Shown here piece after piece: positions 18,701 through 27,675 of a DNA stretch of 64,000 nt. A program made the translations under genes and the position numbers. Source of the DNA: Anaerosporobacter mobilis DSM 15930 (GTDB lineage: Bacteria > Bacillota > Clostridia > Lachnospirales > Lachnospiraceae); NCBI RefSeq assembly GCF_900142955.1, contig NZ_FRCP01000016.1, positions 107,941 through 171,940 of the forward strand, read 5' to 3'. The first letter of the stretch is position 1; the number at the start of each line of letters is the position of its first letter. The notes under the pieces were generated by a model, which was not told the DNA's origin, did not search any database, and worked only from the letters and a program-made list of their open reading frames with translations.

Positions 18701-19941
18701 GTGCCAAAGAGAAATTAATTCTTACCGGATATGTACCGTCAGTTGGTGATAAACTGAAGAAATGGTCAGATACAAAAGATCAGACCAACCGTTCATTATT
18801 GTTTCAAAAATTAGCGGGAGCAGGGAATTATTTTGATTGGGTGATGCCTTCTTTGGTAAGACATAAGGACTGCAACTCCTTACTACAGCAGTATAATATT
18901 CTACCCGGAGTGAATCTTGAACCAAATAAGGAACGTGATGTAGAGGCTAATTTTGAAATAAAAACAATCGATGTACTTCGCACTGTTGAAGAGGAAGTGG
19001 CGAGACAACTTGTGAATACAGATAAGAAACAGCAGCTATTACAATGGGATGCAGAGCAGGTGTATGATGAGAGCATTAGAGAATCTATTCATGAACACTT
19101 AGGTTTTGAATATCCCTTTGCCAATGAAGTGAAATTACATGCCAAGATTACGGTATCTGAATTGAAAAAGTTAGGTCAGATGATTGATGATGAAGAAAGT
19201 ATGCAACTATTCAATTCTAATGACAGTAAATTAGTTGGTGAACTATCACTGTTGCAAGAAACAAGCCAAATACATGATCGAATGGAAGAGCCAATTCCAT
19301 TCGAGTACCAAGAAACAGACAAGGAGGAAGTAAATCAGTTAGAAAATCCATTAGAGAATCAAATAGAAGATATAGATAACGAGCTTCTTCCAAGGTTTAT
19401 GCTTGAGTCAGTACCCGTACAAGGGGCAAGAAGGGGTACCGTATACCATAAAGTATTGGAATGTATCCCGATTCTTGATGAGCCAACGGTTACAAAGATA
19501 CAGGAGGCTACTAGGCAGTTAGTGGAGAAGACAATACTTACAGAAGAAGAGGCAGAAGTAGTGAATCCGTATCAGATTGTAGCATTCATGAAATCAGATA
19601 TTGCAAAACGTATGGAACGTGCCGGGAAACAAGGTAAGATACACCGTGAACAGCAATTTGTTTTCTCTATGAAGGCCAAGGAGATCCGTCCAGATTTCAT
19701 GAGCGAAGAACCTATTCTTGTACAAGGTATCATTGACTGTTTCTTTGAGGAACATGGGCAGATTGTTATCGTCGATTATAAAACGGACCATATTCCGAAG
19801 GAGAGCGGAGAGGAGATTCTTCGTTCTAGATATAAAGTACAATTAGATTATTATCAAAGAGCCATAGAACAGACTACTGGGAAGAAAGTTAGTCAAAGAA
19901 TTCTATATTCTTTTGCACTTCAAAGAGAAGTTGAAGTATAG
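15796..19941 (+). CDS. addA: ATP-dependent helicase/nuclease subunit A
   Basis: UvrD-like SF1 helicase with a C-terminal nuclease; partner of AddB. Walker A is SAAAGSGKT (K31), Walker B LIDEYQD near residue 400, then VGDVKQSIYKFRLARP, the helicase motif VALTRAKEKLIL, and the nuclease motif IVDYKTDHI near 1326. At 1381 residues it is longer than B. subtilis AddA (about 1230). The surplus lies in acidic low-complexity inserts near residues 535-590, 720-790 and 1150-1190. The ribosome binding site AAGGAGGTGG is inside the end of addB, and ATG directly abuts its stop. Confidence 0.95.
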   Translation: MAEVAWTSDQQKVIDLRDRNILVSAAAGSGKTAVLVERIIKMISEGENPVDVDKLLIVTFTNAAAAEMRERILQAIEKKLDSMPDNKHLQKQMMLIHSAQITTIHSFCLNVIRNHFNVIDLDPSFRIADEAELTLLRADVIEELLEDRYEKAEEDFTTFVECYASGKTDTALEELILQLYHFSMSYPWPMDWLESQKKSFRLESVDSLQETEWMKGLLNYIKSMTGDLMCRNEQARELANGIGGPYMYDEALQEDHLVIRQLMEAESYHQYSEVLESLKWKALSRKKDEDVDPTKREQVKAIRDEVKKAVVDIKKNYFYQPEEEMLTDLQKVAPVMKVLIDLTVEFAERYAGAKEEKNLVDFNDLEHFALNILVKKEEGVVVPSNVADDLSEYYEEILIDEYQDSNLVQETILTSISKERLGRNNLFMVGDVKQSIYKFRLARPELFMEKFHTYSLEEGAKQRIDLHANFRSRAVVLACTNYIFEQIMTKQLGNIDYDDDAALNPGAVFEPCDDRISTTTEVLLVTDEEFDKQEELLASADKKQSSESESGIEYNDGKTEGKKETKIEKTELDKEQEEYTARELEARAIGLRIKELIQPETGLKVWNKEKKCYETARYRDIVILLRTMSGWSQTFADTLMSMGIPAFSDTQSGYFSTIEIRTILNMLRVIDNPRQDIPLTAVLHSKMVGLTSTDLAIIRGVKDDCDMYDAVKHYAQRYQAVVDNKSAKDSGNDPYKDVDKDANKEIETEFINDNECGTTEKNLKAASYIVETSELDNQINEEIGSKLILFFKRLENYRECLAYTPIHELIWLVIRDTGYYNYVSAMPAGDRRKANIDMLIERAVQYEATSYHGLFQFVRYIEKLHKYDIDFGEAVTVGEGENTVRIMSIHKSKGLEFPVVFVAGMSKVFNNQDARSKLVIHPDLGIGPDYVDPDLRIKSPTLLKKFIQKRIVLENLGEELRVLYVALTRAKEKLILTGYVPSVGDKLKKWSDTKDQTNRSLLFQKLAGAGNYFDWVMPSLVRHKDCNSLLQQYNILPGVNLEPNKERDVEANFEIKTIDVLRTVEEEVARQLVNTDKKQQLLQWDAEQVYDESIRESIHEHLGFEYPFANEVKLHAKITVSELKKLGQMIDDEESMQLFNSNDSKLVGELSLLQETSQIHDRMEEPIPFEYQETDKEEVNQLENPLENQIEDIDNELLPRFMLESVPVQGARRGTVYHKVLECIPILDEPTVTKIQEATRQLVEKTILTEEEAEVVNPYQIVAFMKSDIAKRMERAGKQGKIHREQQFVFSMKAKEIRPDFMSEEPILVQGIIDCFFEEHGQIVIVDYKTDHIPKESGEEILRSRYKVQLDYYQRAIEQTTGKKVSQRILYSFALQREVEV

Positions 19942-20021
19942 AAAATATCTATTACTATGGTATTCAAAAGGATAGGTAAGTTATTAAGTCGGTAGTAATC
20001 AGGATGGATATATTTATGATT

Positions 20022-20062
20022 AAAAGGAGGGATTCTGTTAAAGAAGAATTCCCTTCTTTTTT
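20022..20062 (+). terminator. addBA operon terminator
   Basis: AAGGAGGG-ATTCT pairs with AGAATT-CCCTTCTT with one bulge, followed by TTTTTT, about 80 bp after addA. Confidence 0.7.
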
Positions 20063-20070
20063 GCTGTTTT

Positions 20071-20098
20071 GCATATTTTTGACATATAGGGCTATACT
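20071..20098 (+). promoter_or_regulatory. Candidate forespore (sigma-G/F type) promoter of the spore protein gene
   Basis: GCATA (20071-20075), 16 bp, CTATACT (20092-20098), 48 bp before the spore protein start. It resembles sigma-G promoters (GCATA-type -35, CATACTA-type -10). The overlapping TTGACA has no matching -10 at 17 bp. Confidence 0.4.
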
Positions 20099-20145
20099 CT
20101 AGAAAATGTAATTATTAAAATATATTTAATTAAGGAGTATGAAGT

Positions 20146-20367
20146 ATGTCAAAAAAAATAGTAACAATTGATTTAAATAACATAAAGCCAGAGGAGCAAC
20201 TAAAGTACGAGGTAGCAGAAGAGTTAGGGCTACTTCCTAAAGTATTAGAAACTGGGTGGAAATCCTTATCTGCAAAAGAGTCAGGAAGAATCGGTGGAAT
20301 CATAACAAGGAAGAAAAAGCAGATGAAAGAGGAAGCAATGAATATGTCTTCAGAACCACGGGAATAG
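20146..20367 (+). CDS. Alpha/beta-type small acid-soluble spore protein (clostridial variant)
   Basis: A 73-residue DNA-coating protein of dormant spores. The family signature is present in two parts: LKYEVAEELGLL (compare LKxEIAxEFGV) and the GRIGGIITRKKK segment (compare GSVGGEMTKRLV). The GLLPKV...GWKSLSAKESGRIGG form is typical of Lachnospiraceae. The basic tail is followed by a short acidic end. AAGGAG lies 8 bp before ATG. It is monocistronic behind a sigma-G-like promoter, which fits forespore expression. It is good evidence that the host makes endospores. Confidence 0.8.
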   Translation: MSKKIVTIDLNNIKPEEQLKYEVAEELGLLPKVLETGWKSLSAKESGRIGGIITRKKKQMKEEAMNMSSEPRE

Positions 20368-20399
20368 AAAGGTAAAACTTCAAGGAGGTTTACTAACAC

Positions 20400-20428
20400 T
20401 TGCGTTCGCTCGCTATTGTGAGTATAAT
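20400..20428 (+). promoter_or_regulatory. Promoter of the methyltransferase gene
   Basis: TTGCGT (20400-20405), 17 bp, TATAAT (20423-20428), 65 bp before the methyltransferase start. Confidence 0.6.
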
Positions 20429-20493
20429 GTCAATAGCAGAAAATCCATGTTTTCTATGATGATACATGGAGAGAAAGAAATGATGGTGACAAT

Positions 20494-21339
20494 ATGCAAG
20501 CATATACAGGGTTTGCCCAGGTCTATGATATGTTCATGGATAATATTCCATATGATGACTGGTGCGAATATTTAAAGGAATTATTAGGCGAACATGGTGT
20601 TAAAGATGGTATAGTATTAGACCTTGGTTGCGGAACTGGTAATATCACATCAAGACTATCGAAGTCTGGATATGATATGATAGGAATTGACAATGCTGAG
20701 GACATGCTATCAATCGCCATGGAAAAAGCCATGGATGAAGAGGATTCTATTCTATATCTGTTACAAGATATGAGAGAATTTGAGTTATATGGAACCGTGT
20801 CCGCAGTAGTTAGTATCTGTGATAGTATGAATTATATTATGGAAGAGGAAGATTTACTTAAAGTATTCCAGTTGGTTAACAACTATCTTGATTCCAATGG
20901 TGTTTTCATCTTTGATATGAACACGGAATATAAATATAAGACAATTCTTGCAAATAATACAATTGCAGAGAATCGTCCGAATGGAAGCTTTATCTGGGAT
21001 AATTATTATTATCCAGAAGAGAGAATTAACGAGTATGATTTAACGATATATGTGAAAGAAGACTTTGGTGAAGAAGAGGACTTTGATTCGTCTGAGGAGG
21101 ATTCAGAGTATGATGAATCCTATGAAGAAGAAGGACAAGTATTCTATCGTTTCGACGAGAAGCACTATCAGAAAGCATATTCACTAGAAACGGTGAAAGC
21201 ATTATTAGAGAAAGCGGGACTAGAGTTTGTGTGCGCATATGATGCATTTACACATAATCCAGTAACAGAAACAAGTGAAAGAATCTATATTGTTGCGAGA
21301 GAGACGCATCAAGAGAATAAATTCTATACAAACGAATAA
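20494..21339 (+). CDS. Class I SAM-dependent methyltransferase
   Basis: Cytoplasmic methyltransferase of the Methyltransf_25/11 type. Motif I VLDLGCGTGNITSRL binds SAM at about residues 43-57, followed by GIDNAEDML and LLQDMREF. The C-terminal half carries an unusually acidic stretch near 185-215 (EEDFDSSEEDSEYDESYEEE), probably a loop. Substrate unknown. It is 13 bp upstream of the hslO start, so the two are likely an operon. The ribosome binding site is weak. Confidence 0.8.
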   Translation: MQAYTGFAQVYDMFMDNIPYDDWCEYLKELLGEHGVKDGIVLDLGCGTGNITSRLSKSGYDMIGIDNAEDMLSIAMEKAMDEEDSILYLLQDMREFELYGTVSAVVSICDSMNYIMEEEDLLKVFQLVNNYLDSNGVFIFDMNTEYKYKTILANNTIAENRPNGSFIWDNYYYPEERINEYDLTIYVKEDFGEEEDFDSSEEDSEYDESYEEEGQVFYRFDEKHYQKAYSLETVKALLEKAGLEFVCAYDAFTHNPVTETSERIYIVARETHQENKFYTNE

Positions 21340-21352
21340 ACAGGAGGACACA

Positions 21353-22231
21353 ATGTCAGATTATATAGTTAGAGCAACGGCTGCAAATAGCCAGATTCGT
21401 GCATTTGCAGTAACTTCAAGAGATTTAGTAGAGGAAGCAAGATCACGCCATAATCTTAGCCCTGTTGCTACGGCAGCACTAGGAAGATTACTTACTGCTG
21501 GTAGTATGATGGGAAGTATGATGAAAAGTGAGAAAGACCTTCTTACATTACAAATCAAATGTAGCGGACCAATTGGTGGACTTACTGTTACAGCTGATGC
21601 AAAGGCTAATGTAAAGGGATATGTTGTTAATCCCGATGTTATGTTACCACCAAGTGAAAAAGGTAAATTAGATGTAGGGAAAGCACTTGATTTAGGTGTT
21701 ATGAATGTAATTAAAGACATGGGATTAAAAGAGCCTTATGTTGGACAAACACACCTTGTATCTGGTGAAATTGCGGAGGACTTAACATATTACTACGCAA
21801 CAAGTGAACAAGTACCATCTTCTGTTGCACTGGGCGTATTAATGAATAAAGATAATACAGTGAAACGTGCTGGTGGATTCATTATTCAATTAATGCCATT
21901 TGCTGATGAAGAAGTTATTGATAAGTTAGAGAAGAAAATCGGAGAGATTACTTCAATTACCTCATTACTTGATCAAGATATGACGCCAGAGATGATTCTA
22001 GACTATGTATTGGGAGATTTCGGTGTAGAGATTCTTGACAAGGTGCCTACAAAATTCGATTGTAACTGTTCAAAAGAACGTGTAGAGAAAGCCGTTGTTA
22101 GTATAGGAAAGAAAGAAATCCAAGAAATGATTAATGATGGAGAATCGATTGAAGTGAACTGCCATTTCTGTAATACACACTATAATTTCTCAATTGAAGA
22201 ATTAAAGGATATCATTAAAAGAAGTAAGTAA
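21353..22231 (+). CDS. hslO: Redox-regulated chaperone Hsp33
   Basis: A holdase chaperone switched on by oxidation. The C-terminal zinc centre has the conserved cysteines in CxC and CxxC form: C237/C239 (FDCNCSKERV) and C270/C273 (VNCHFCNTHY). Release of zinc and disulfide formation activate it. ATG 21353 is chosen because AGGAGG precedes it; the frame runs back to 21275 inside the methyltransferase gene without a binding site. The 292-residue length is standard. A weak hairpin follows at 22247-22274. Confidence 0.95.
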   Translation: MSDYIVRATAANSQIRAFAVTSRDLVEEARSRHNLSPVATAALGRLLTAGSMMGSMMKSEKDLLTLQIKCSGPIGGLTVTADAKANVKGYVVNPDVMLPPSEKGKLDVGKALDLGVMNVIKDMGLKEPYVGQTHLVSGEIAEDLTYYYATSEQVPSSVALGVLMNKDNTVKRAGGFIIQLMPFADEEVIDKLEKKIGEITSITSLLDQDMTPEMILDYVLGDFGVEILDKVPTKFDCNCSKERVEKAVVSIGKKEIQEMINDGESIEVNCHFCNTHYNFSIEELKDIIKRSK

Positions 22232-22246
22232 GATTATATTAGTGAT

Positions 22247-22279
22247 GCGCCTATCGACAAACGTTGATGGGCGTTGTTA
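22247..22279 (+). terminator. Hairpin after hslO
   Basis: GCGCCTATCGAC (22247-22258) pairs with GTTGATGGGCGT (22263-22274) with three G-T pairs; a weak T-tract (TGTTACTTTT) follows. Confidence 0.6.
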
Positions 22280-22414
22280 CTTTTATCTTTATAAAACTAC
22301 CAATCAAATTAACTAGCATATTAGTTGTTCATAAAAGGTCATATTCTTAGTCTAGGGAAAACGAAGAATAGTAAAAGGAAAAAGGAATAAATTCAAATAA
22401 AGAGGAGAATTAAT

Positions 22415-24529
22415 ATGAGAGAAAAATATGTTTTTGGTAGAAATGCATTCCGTACCTTTGAAACTGGTATGGAGAAAGAATGGTTATTAACAAATGGAAT
22501 TGGAGGGTTTGCAAATCAGTCGATTATCGGTGCAAACACCAGAATATATAGTGGATACCTTGTAGCGTCTTTGCATGCTCCTGTGGATAGAATGATGATA
22601 TTTCCAGGAACTCACGAAGCTGTTACGATTTCAGGTAAAGAATACGATTTAACTGCCCAAGAATACATAAAGGAATGGAAGAGAGGGTATCAATATCTTA
22701 ACCGATTTGAGTTAGATATCCTACCTACGTATACGTATCAAGTAGCAGATCTATGTATTAAGAAAACAGTTGCCTTAGAATATGGGAAGAACACGAGTGT
22801 TGTATGTTATGAGATTGAGAATGGTATGGACCAAGCAACATTTGCAGTTACACCAATGTTTACTTACCGTGGATTCGGCGAGACAAGAGAACAGGCAAGG
22901 CTTGTGTTTGAGAAAGAATTAAAAGTACAGGAGTTTATTAATCCAGATACGAAAGACGTTAGGGAGAAGGAACCAAACAGTAATACAATAGAGCTAGAGG
23001 CTAAGAATCATGTGCTTCAATTAATACCAGAAGAAAATAAAGAAGTAACAATCAAGTTCTATGCATCGGAAGGAACGTATTATGACCGTGCTTGTAAGTC
23101 AGTATCTATGGCAACTCCGAATTATCTTATTGAGGAGAATCAAGTATATCCTATCGATAATCGCACAGGATTTTTAGGGGTAGATAATCATATTACGCCT
23201 TATGATGTAATAGTGACCCTTGCACCATATGAGAAGAAACGATTCTATGTGAAATGTACGGTAGAAGAATTAGATGACAAAGATGGATTTGTTATTGCTA
23301 AGGAATACCATCAAAGAATGACTAGATTAATGGATTTACTACCTTATGACGATCGACTAGCAAGAAGGCTTGCATGGGGAGCGGATGCATTTATCGTAGA
23401 TAGGGAGTCAACGGGACTTAAGACAATCCTTGCGGGATATCCTTGGTTTGCAGATTGGGGAAGAGATACGATGATTGCGCTACAGGGCTTAACATTAGCA
23501 ACAAGAAGATTTGACGATGCACGTTCGATTCTGGAATCCTTCTCAAGATATGTGGATCAAGGAATGATACCGAATGTATTCCCTGGTAATGCAAAGGAAG
23601 AGCCAATGTACAATACCATAGATGCTTCCTTATGGTACTTCTATTCCGTAGATCGCTATCTAGAATATACAGGGGAAGAATCGGACTATACCTTTATTAA
23701 GGATAAGATTTATCCATATCTAAAGGAGATCATTAGTGCGTATAAGAATGGAACTCGCTTTGGAATTCGTATGGATAGTGATTATCTCATTGAAGGGGGA
23801 AGTGACCTTGACCAATTAACGTGGATGGACGTACGTGTTGGAGATCTAGTTGTTACACCAAGACATGGGAAAGCTGTTGAAATCAACGCTTTATGGTACA
23901 ATGCACTTAAAGTAATGGAAAAACTATCTGTGTATTATGGGGAAGAAGGAGACGAATATTGTGGATTAGCAGCCCATGTTAAGGACTCCTTTGTGGATAA
24001 GTTCTGGAATTCAAGTGCAAACTGCTTATATGATGTCATTGAGGAGAAAAATGGTGAAGAAGTGGCAGATGGTAAGATAAGACCGAATCAGATTTGGGCA
24101 ATTTCTCTACCATACACCATGTTAGATCGTGAGAAAGAGAAACTAGTAGTACAAAGAGTATATCATGACTTATATACCCCTTACGGAATTCGTTCCTTAT
24201 CTAGTGAAGACGTGGATTACAAGAGTCACTACATTGGTAAACTAATAAATCGTGATCTTGCATATCATATGGGTACAAGCTGGGGATATATCTCAGGAGC
24301 CTTCATATCGGCATACTGTAAGGTGAACGATCATAGTAAGGAAGCTGTACGTAAGGCAAAAGAGATGTGTGAATATTTCGAAGACCATATGGAAGATGGC
24401 TGTCTTAGCGGTATTGCAGAAATCTTCGATGGTGATTTCACATGTACAAGTCGTGGTTGCTATACGCAAGCATGGAGTGTAGGTGAAGTACTACGTGCGT
24501 ACACAGAAGATGTATTACCTTATCTATAA
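22415..24529 (+). CDS. Glycogen-debranching-type enzyme (amylo-alpha-1,6-glucosidase, GH133-like)
   Basis: A 704-residue protein with the two parts of prokaryotic debranching enzymes. The N-terminal beta domain (about 1-290) starts with TGMEKEWLLTNGIGGFAN. The (alpha/alpha)6 catalytic barrel (about 310-700) contains AGYPWFADWGRDTMIALQG, LTWMDVRVGDLVVTPRHG and EINALWYNAL, with acidic residues expected to form the active site. It removes alpha-1,6 branches from glycogen or related glucans in the cytoplasm. AGAGGAG precedes the ATG. No glycogen synthesis genes are adjacent. Confidence 0.85.
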   Translation: MREKYVFGRNAFRTFETGMEKEWLLTNGIGGFANQSIIGANTRIYSGYLVASLHAPVDRMMIFPGTHEAVTISGKEYDLTAQEYIKEWKRGYQYLNRFELDILPTYTYQVADLCIKKTVALEYGKNTSVVCYEIENGMDQATFAVTPMFTYRGFGETREQARLVFEKELKVQEFINPDTKDVREKEPNSNTIELEAKNHVLQLIPEENKEVTIKFYASEGTYYDRACKSVSMATPNYLIEENQVYPIDNRTGFLGVDNHITPYDVIVTLAPYEKKRFYVKCTVEELDDKDGFVIAKEYHQRMTRLMDLLPYDDRLARRLAWGADAFIVDRESTGLKTILAGYPWFADWGRDTMIALQGLTLATRRFDDARSILESFSRYVDQGMIPNVFPGNAKEEPMYNTIDASLWYFYSVDRYLEYTGEESDYTFIKDKIYPYLKEIISAYKNGTRFGIRMDSDYLIEGGSDLDQLTWMDVRVGDLVVTPRHGKAVEINALWYNALKVMEKLSVYYGEEGDEYCGLAAHVKDSFVDKFWNSSANCLYDVIEEKNGEEVADGKIRPNQIWAISLPYTMLDREKEKLVVQRVYHDLYTPYGIRSLSSEDVDYKSHYIGKLINRDLAYHMGTSWGYISGAFISAYCKVNDHSKEAVRKAKEMCEYFEDHMEDGCLSGIAEIFDGDFTCTSRGCYTQAWSVGEVLRAYTEDVLPYL

Positions 24530-24617
24530 AAGAGAGAATTTAGGGATAACTATTTATTTATATTTTAGGTAAAACATGGTATGATTCAGATAGAGATTTT
24601 GTAAAGGAGAACAAGAA

Positions 24618-25643
24618 ATGGAAACAGTAGAATACATTGTTGAGACAATAGGTAAATTAGTAAATATTCCAAGTCCATCTGGATTTGCACATAAAGCAAT
24701 TGCATTTGTGAAAGGGGAAGCAGAGGGTTTTGGATACTCTTGTAGCTTAAACCAAAAGGGTGGATTAGTGATTCATGTTCCAGGAAAATGTGAAGAAACC
24801 ATCGGCCTTTCGGCACACGTAGATACATTAGGTGCAATGGTTCGCTCCATTAAGAGTGATGGAACAATCCGTTTTACAAGCGTTGGTGGTTATACAATGC
24901 AAAGTATAGAAGGAAGTTATTGCACAATCCATACAAGAGACGGAAGAGAATATGAAGGAACAATATTAGCCAATAGTCCATCAGTACATACATTTGATGA
25001 TGCTAGAACGCTTGAGAGAAAAGAAGCTAATATGCATATTCGTCTTGATGAGATTGTTAAGACAGAAGAAGATGTGAAGAACTTAGGAATCGATTCAGGT
25101 GATTATGTGAGCTTTGATCCTAAATTCAACTATACTAAATCAGGATTTGTTAAATCAAGACATCTTGATGATAAAGCAAGCGTAGCTGTGTTATTAGGAT
25201 TATTAAAGGAAATGTCAGAAGGCGGATTACAACCACAGAAGACGATTGAGATTCTAATAAGTAACTACGAAGAAGTAGGTTTTGGTGCAAGTTATCTTCC
25301 TAAAGAAATTACAGAATTCGTCGCAGTTGATATGGGGGCACTTGGTGATGATCTAAACGGAACAGAATATGCAGTATCAATCTGTGCCAAAGATTCTTCA
25401 GGACCTTATGATTATGAACTTACAACTCGCTTAATTAATATTGCGAAAGAGAAGAAACTTGACTACGCTATTGATATCTTCCCACATTACGGTTCTGATG
25501 TATCAGCAGCTTTACATGGTGGCAACGACATTAAGGGTGCGTTAATTGGACAAGGAATCCACGCTTCTCATGGTATGGAAAGAACACATAAGAGTGCGCT
25601 TCATAATACCTTAGAATTATTAAAAGGATATGTTATGCAATAA
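24618..25643 (+). CDS. M42-family metallopeptidase (FrvX/YsdC-type aminopeptidase)
   Basis: Cytoplasmic dinuclear-metal peptidase of the TET/glutamyl-aminopeptidase type. Metal ligands sit in the usual order: H in GLSAHVDTLG, D in RHLDDKAS, E-E in SNYEEVGFG, D in VAVDMGALGD and H in ASHGMERTHKSAL. The 341-residue length is typical. The family is sometimes mislabelled as endoglucanase. Monocistronic; its stop overlaps the left end of the first palindromic element, leaving no separate terminator. Confidence 0.85.
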   Translation: METVEYIVETIGKLVNIPSPSGFAHKAIAFVKGEAEGFGYSCSLNQKGGLVIHVPGKCEETIGLSAHVDTLGAMVRSIKSDGTIRFTSVGGYTMQSIEGSYCTIHTRDGREYEGTILANSPSVHTFDDARTLERKEANMHIRLDEIVKTEEDVKNLGIDSGDYVSFDPKFNYTKSGFVKSRHLDDKASVAVLLGLLKEMSEGGLQPQKTIEILISNYEEVGFGASYLPKEITEFVAVDMGALGDDLNGTEYAVSICAKDSSGPYDYELTTRLINIAKEKKLDYAIDIFPHYGSDVSAALHGGNDIKGALIGQGIHASHGMERTHKSALHNTLELLKGYVMQ

Positions 25644-25925
25644 GCAAAACTCGTTAAGTTATTGAGCATGTTTCTAACCATGAACACGATAACACAAAAC
25701 ACGCTACGTGCCTAAGTACTACTAATAGTGTGTGCATATAACTATAACAAGTTTACGGAAGCGCCTTCGACATGACATCCTGTCATGCTCAGGCTGGCTC
25801 GGCGTCCATGCCTCGCCTTCCTATTATTTAAGCACACACTAAGAAGTACTATAGGCCCTACGCTATCGTTTTTTAGTTATAGTGTTCAGCTTAGAAACAT
25901 GGGTCAAGTGTATTGAGAGTTTGGC
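25644..25925 (+). repeat. Palindromic intergenic element, copy A
   Basis: A 282-bp element starting GCAAAACTC directly after the M42 gene stop and ending GAGTTTGGC. Internal sequence is shared with copies B and C, including GCCTTCG/GCCTTCAATTCGGCATCC-like centre, TGCCTCGCCTTCC, ACACACTAAGAAGTACT and CGCTATCGTTTTTTAGTTATAG. The halves are partly self-complementary. No open reading frame. Confidence 0.8.
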
Positions 25926-26081
25926 TGTATCTATTCGAGTTCTTTTTCAATAGATTGCTTTTATGAAATTCATGTGCATAATTTGCAACTATGAAGAGGT
26001 AGTCCTGAACAGTTAGAAATACTCAATAATATTTATTTTCTTATCAACCCATATGCACCTGTGTATCGATAACGTAGATAA

Positions 26082-26332
26082 GCAAAACTCTTAGTAAAAT
26101 AGAATAGCTTCTAGGCCAGCGTACTATAACTAAGAAACGATAGCGAAGCATCTACAGTACTTCTTAGTGTGTACTAGATAACCAAGGAAGGCGAGGCAAG
26201 GATGCCGAATTGAAGGTGGTTCCGTAATGTTTTGATAACTTACCGTACACACTTAGAAGTACTTAGATGTGTAGCGTGTTTCGTGTTATAGTACGCCAGC
26301 ATAGAAGCAGGGAAAGTGTATAAGAGTTTTGC
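26082..26332 (-). repeat. Palindromic intergenic element, copy B (inverted)
   Basis: A 251-bp copy in the opposite direction to A, with ends GCAAAACTC (26082-26090) and GAGTTTTGC (26324-26332). Copies A and B form a large inverted repeat around a 156-bp unrelated AT-rich spacer (25926-26081). It ends 27 bp before the pepT start. Confidence 0.8.
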
Positions 26333-26359
26333 GATAGTAAATATAAAGGAGGAATCAAC

Positions 26360-27574
26360 ATGAATGTAACAGAGCGCTTTTTAAAGTATGTTAGTTTTCA
26401 CACAACTTCAGATCAGGCGAGCACGACTACACCAAGTACAGATAATCAAAAAGTACTTGCAGCTGAACTAGTGAAAGAGATGAAAGAGATGGGAATAGCT
26501 GATGCCCAGATGGATCAGTATGGTTATGTGTATGGAACAATCGAAGCAACCAAGGGTTGTGAAGATAAGCCTTATATCGGTTTGATTTCCCATATGGATA
26601 CATCTGACGCAATCTCAGGAAAAGACGTGAAAGCAAGAATTGTTAAGAACTATGATGGTAAGGATATCGTTCTTAATGAAGAGAAGAATATCATAATGCG
26701 TACGAAAGAGTTCTCTCATATGGCAGATTATGTGGGACAAGATCTAATTGTAACCGATGGAACAACATTGCTTGGTGCAGATGATAAGGCAGGAATCGCA
26801 GAAATTCTTACTTTGGCAGAGCAATTGATGAATAATAAGGATATTCCACATGGAAGAATTCGCATTGGTTTTACACCAGATGAAGAGATTGGTGCTGGCG
26901 CAGATCATTTTGATGTGGAAAGATTCAATGCTGATTTCGCATATACCGTTGATGGTGGAAAACTTGGAGAATTAGAGTATGAAAACTTCAATGCAGCAGG
27001 AGCAAAAGTAATTGTTCATGGCGTGAATATTCATCCCGGTGAAGCGAAGAATAAGATGAGAAATGCAATCTTAATGGGGATAGAATTCAATAGCATGCTT
27101 CCTGCTAATGAGATTCCAAGTTGTACAGAAGGATATGAAGGATTCCAACATATTAGTTCCATTAGTGGCAATGAAGAAGAAACAATGTTAGAATACATTA
27201 TTCGTGACCATGATAAAGAGAAATTCAATGAAAAGAAAGCAACGTTTGAAAAAGTTACTGCGTATTTAAATGACAAATACGGGGAAGGAACTTTTGAGTT
27301 ATCTTTAAAAGATAATTATTTCAACATGAAAGAAAAGATTGTTAATCATATGGAAATCGTAGACCGTGCAGAAGCAGCAATGAAGACGGTTGGTGTTGAA
27401 CCTATCATTGTACCGATTCGTGGAGGTACAGACGGAGCGAGATTATCGTTCATGGGCTTACCTTGTCCGAACTTATCAACTGGAGGACATAATTTCCATG
27501 GAAGATATGAGTACATTCCAGTGCAATCCATGGAGAAAATGGTACAGATTTTACAAGAAATAATAAAAGCATAG
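26360..27574 (+). CDS. pepT: Peptidase T (tripeptide aminopeptidase)
   Basis: M20B metallopeptidase that removes the N-terminal residue from tripeptides in the cytoplasm. Metal ligands are visible: H in GLISHMDTSDA, D in TLLGADDKAG, the E-E pair in TPDEEIGAGADHF, D in YTVDGG, and H in the C-terminal STGGHNFHGRYEYIP. The 404-residue length is standard. AAAGGAGG is 8 bp upstream of ATG. It is expected to be transcribed alone. Confidence 0.95.
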   Translation: MNVTERFLKYVSFHTTSDQASTTTPSTDNQKVLAAELVKEMKEMGIADAQMDQYGYVYGTIEATKGCEDKPYIGLISHMDTSDAISGKDVKARIVKNYDGKDIVLNEEKNIIMRTKEFSHMADYVGQDLIVTDGTTLLGADDKAGIAEILTLAEQLMNNKDIPHGRIRIGFTPDEEIGAGADHFDVERFNADFAYTVDGGKLGELEYENFNAAGAKVIVHGVNIHPGEAKNKMRNAILMGIEFNSMLPANEIPSCTEGYEGFQHISSISGNEEETMLEYIIRDHDKEKFNEKKATFEKVTAYLNDKYGEGTFELSLKDNYFNMKEKIVNHMEIVDRAEAAMKTVGVEPIIVPIRGGTDGARLSFMGLPCPNLSTGGHNFHGRYEYIPVQSMEKMVQILQEIIKA

Positions 27575-27594
27575 CAAAATATAGAATCTAGTGT

Positions 27595-27619
27595 TATAAT
27601 AATTCTGAATTACAGAATT
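27595..27619 (+). promoter_or_regulatory. glyA promoter -10 with a perfect palindrome at the start point
   Basis: TATAAT at 27595-27600 is immediately followed by AATTCTG-AATTA-CAGAATT (27601-27619), a perfect 7-bp inverted repeat where transcription should start. This is a natural place for a repressor to act on glyA. Confidence 0.45.
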
Positions 27620-27675
27620 AAAGTTTTACAGTGATAAAACGTAAAATAAATATAAAATACATGGAGGTAAATATA

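Noticed and set aside
25644..26332. Possible insertion sequence or CRISPR
   Set aside because: No transposase reading frame, no repeat-spacer periodicity; only inverted palindromic copies.
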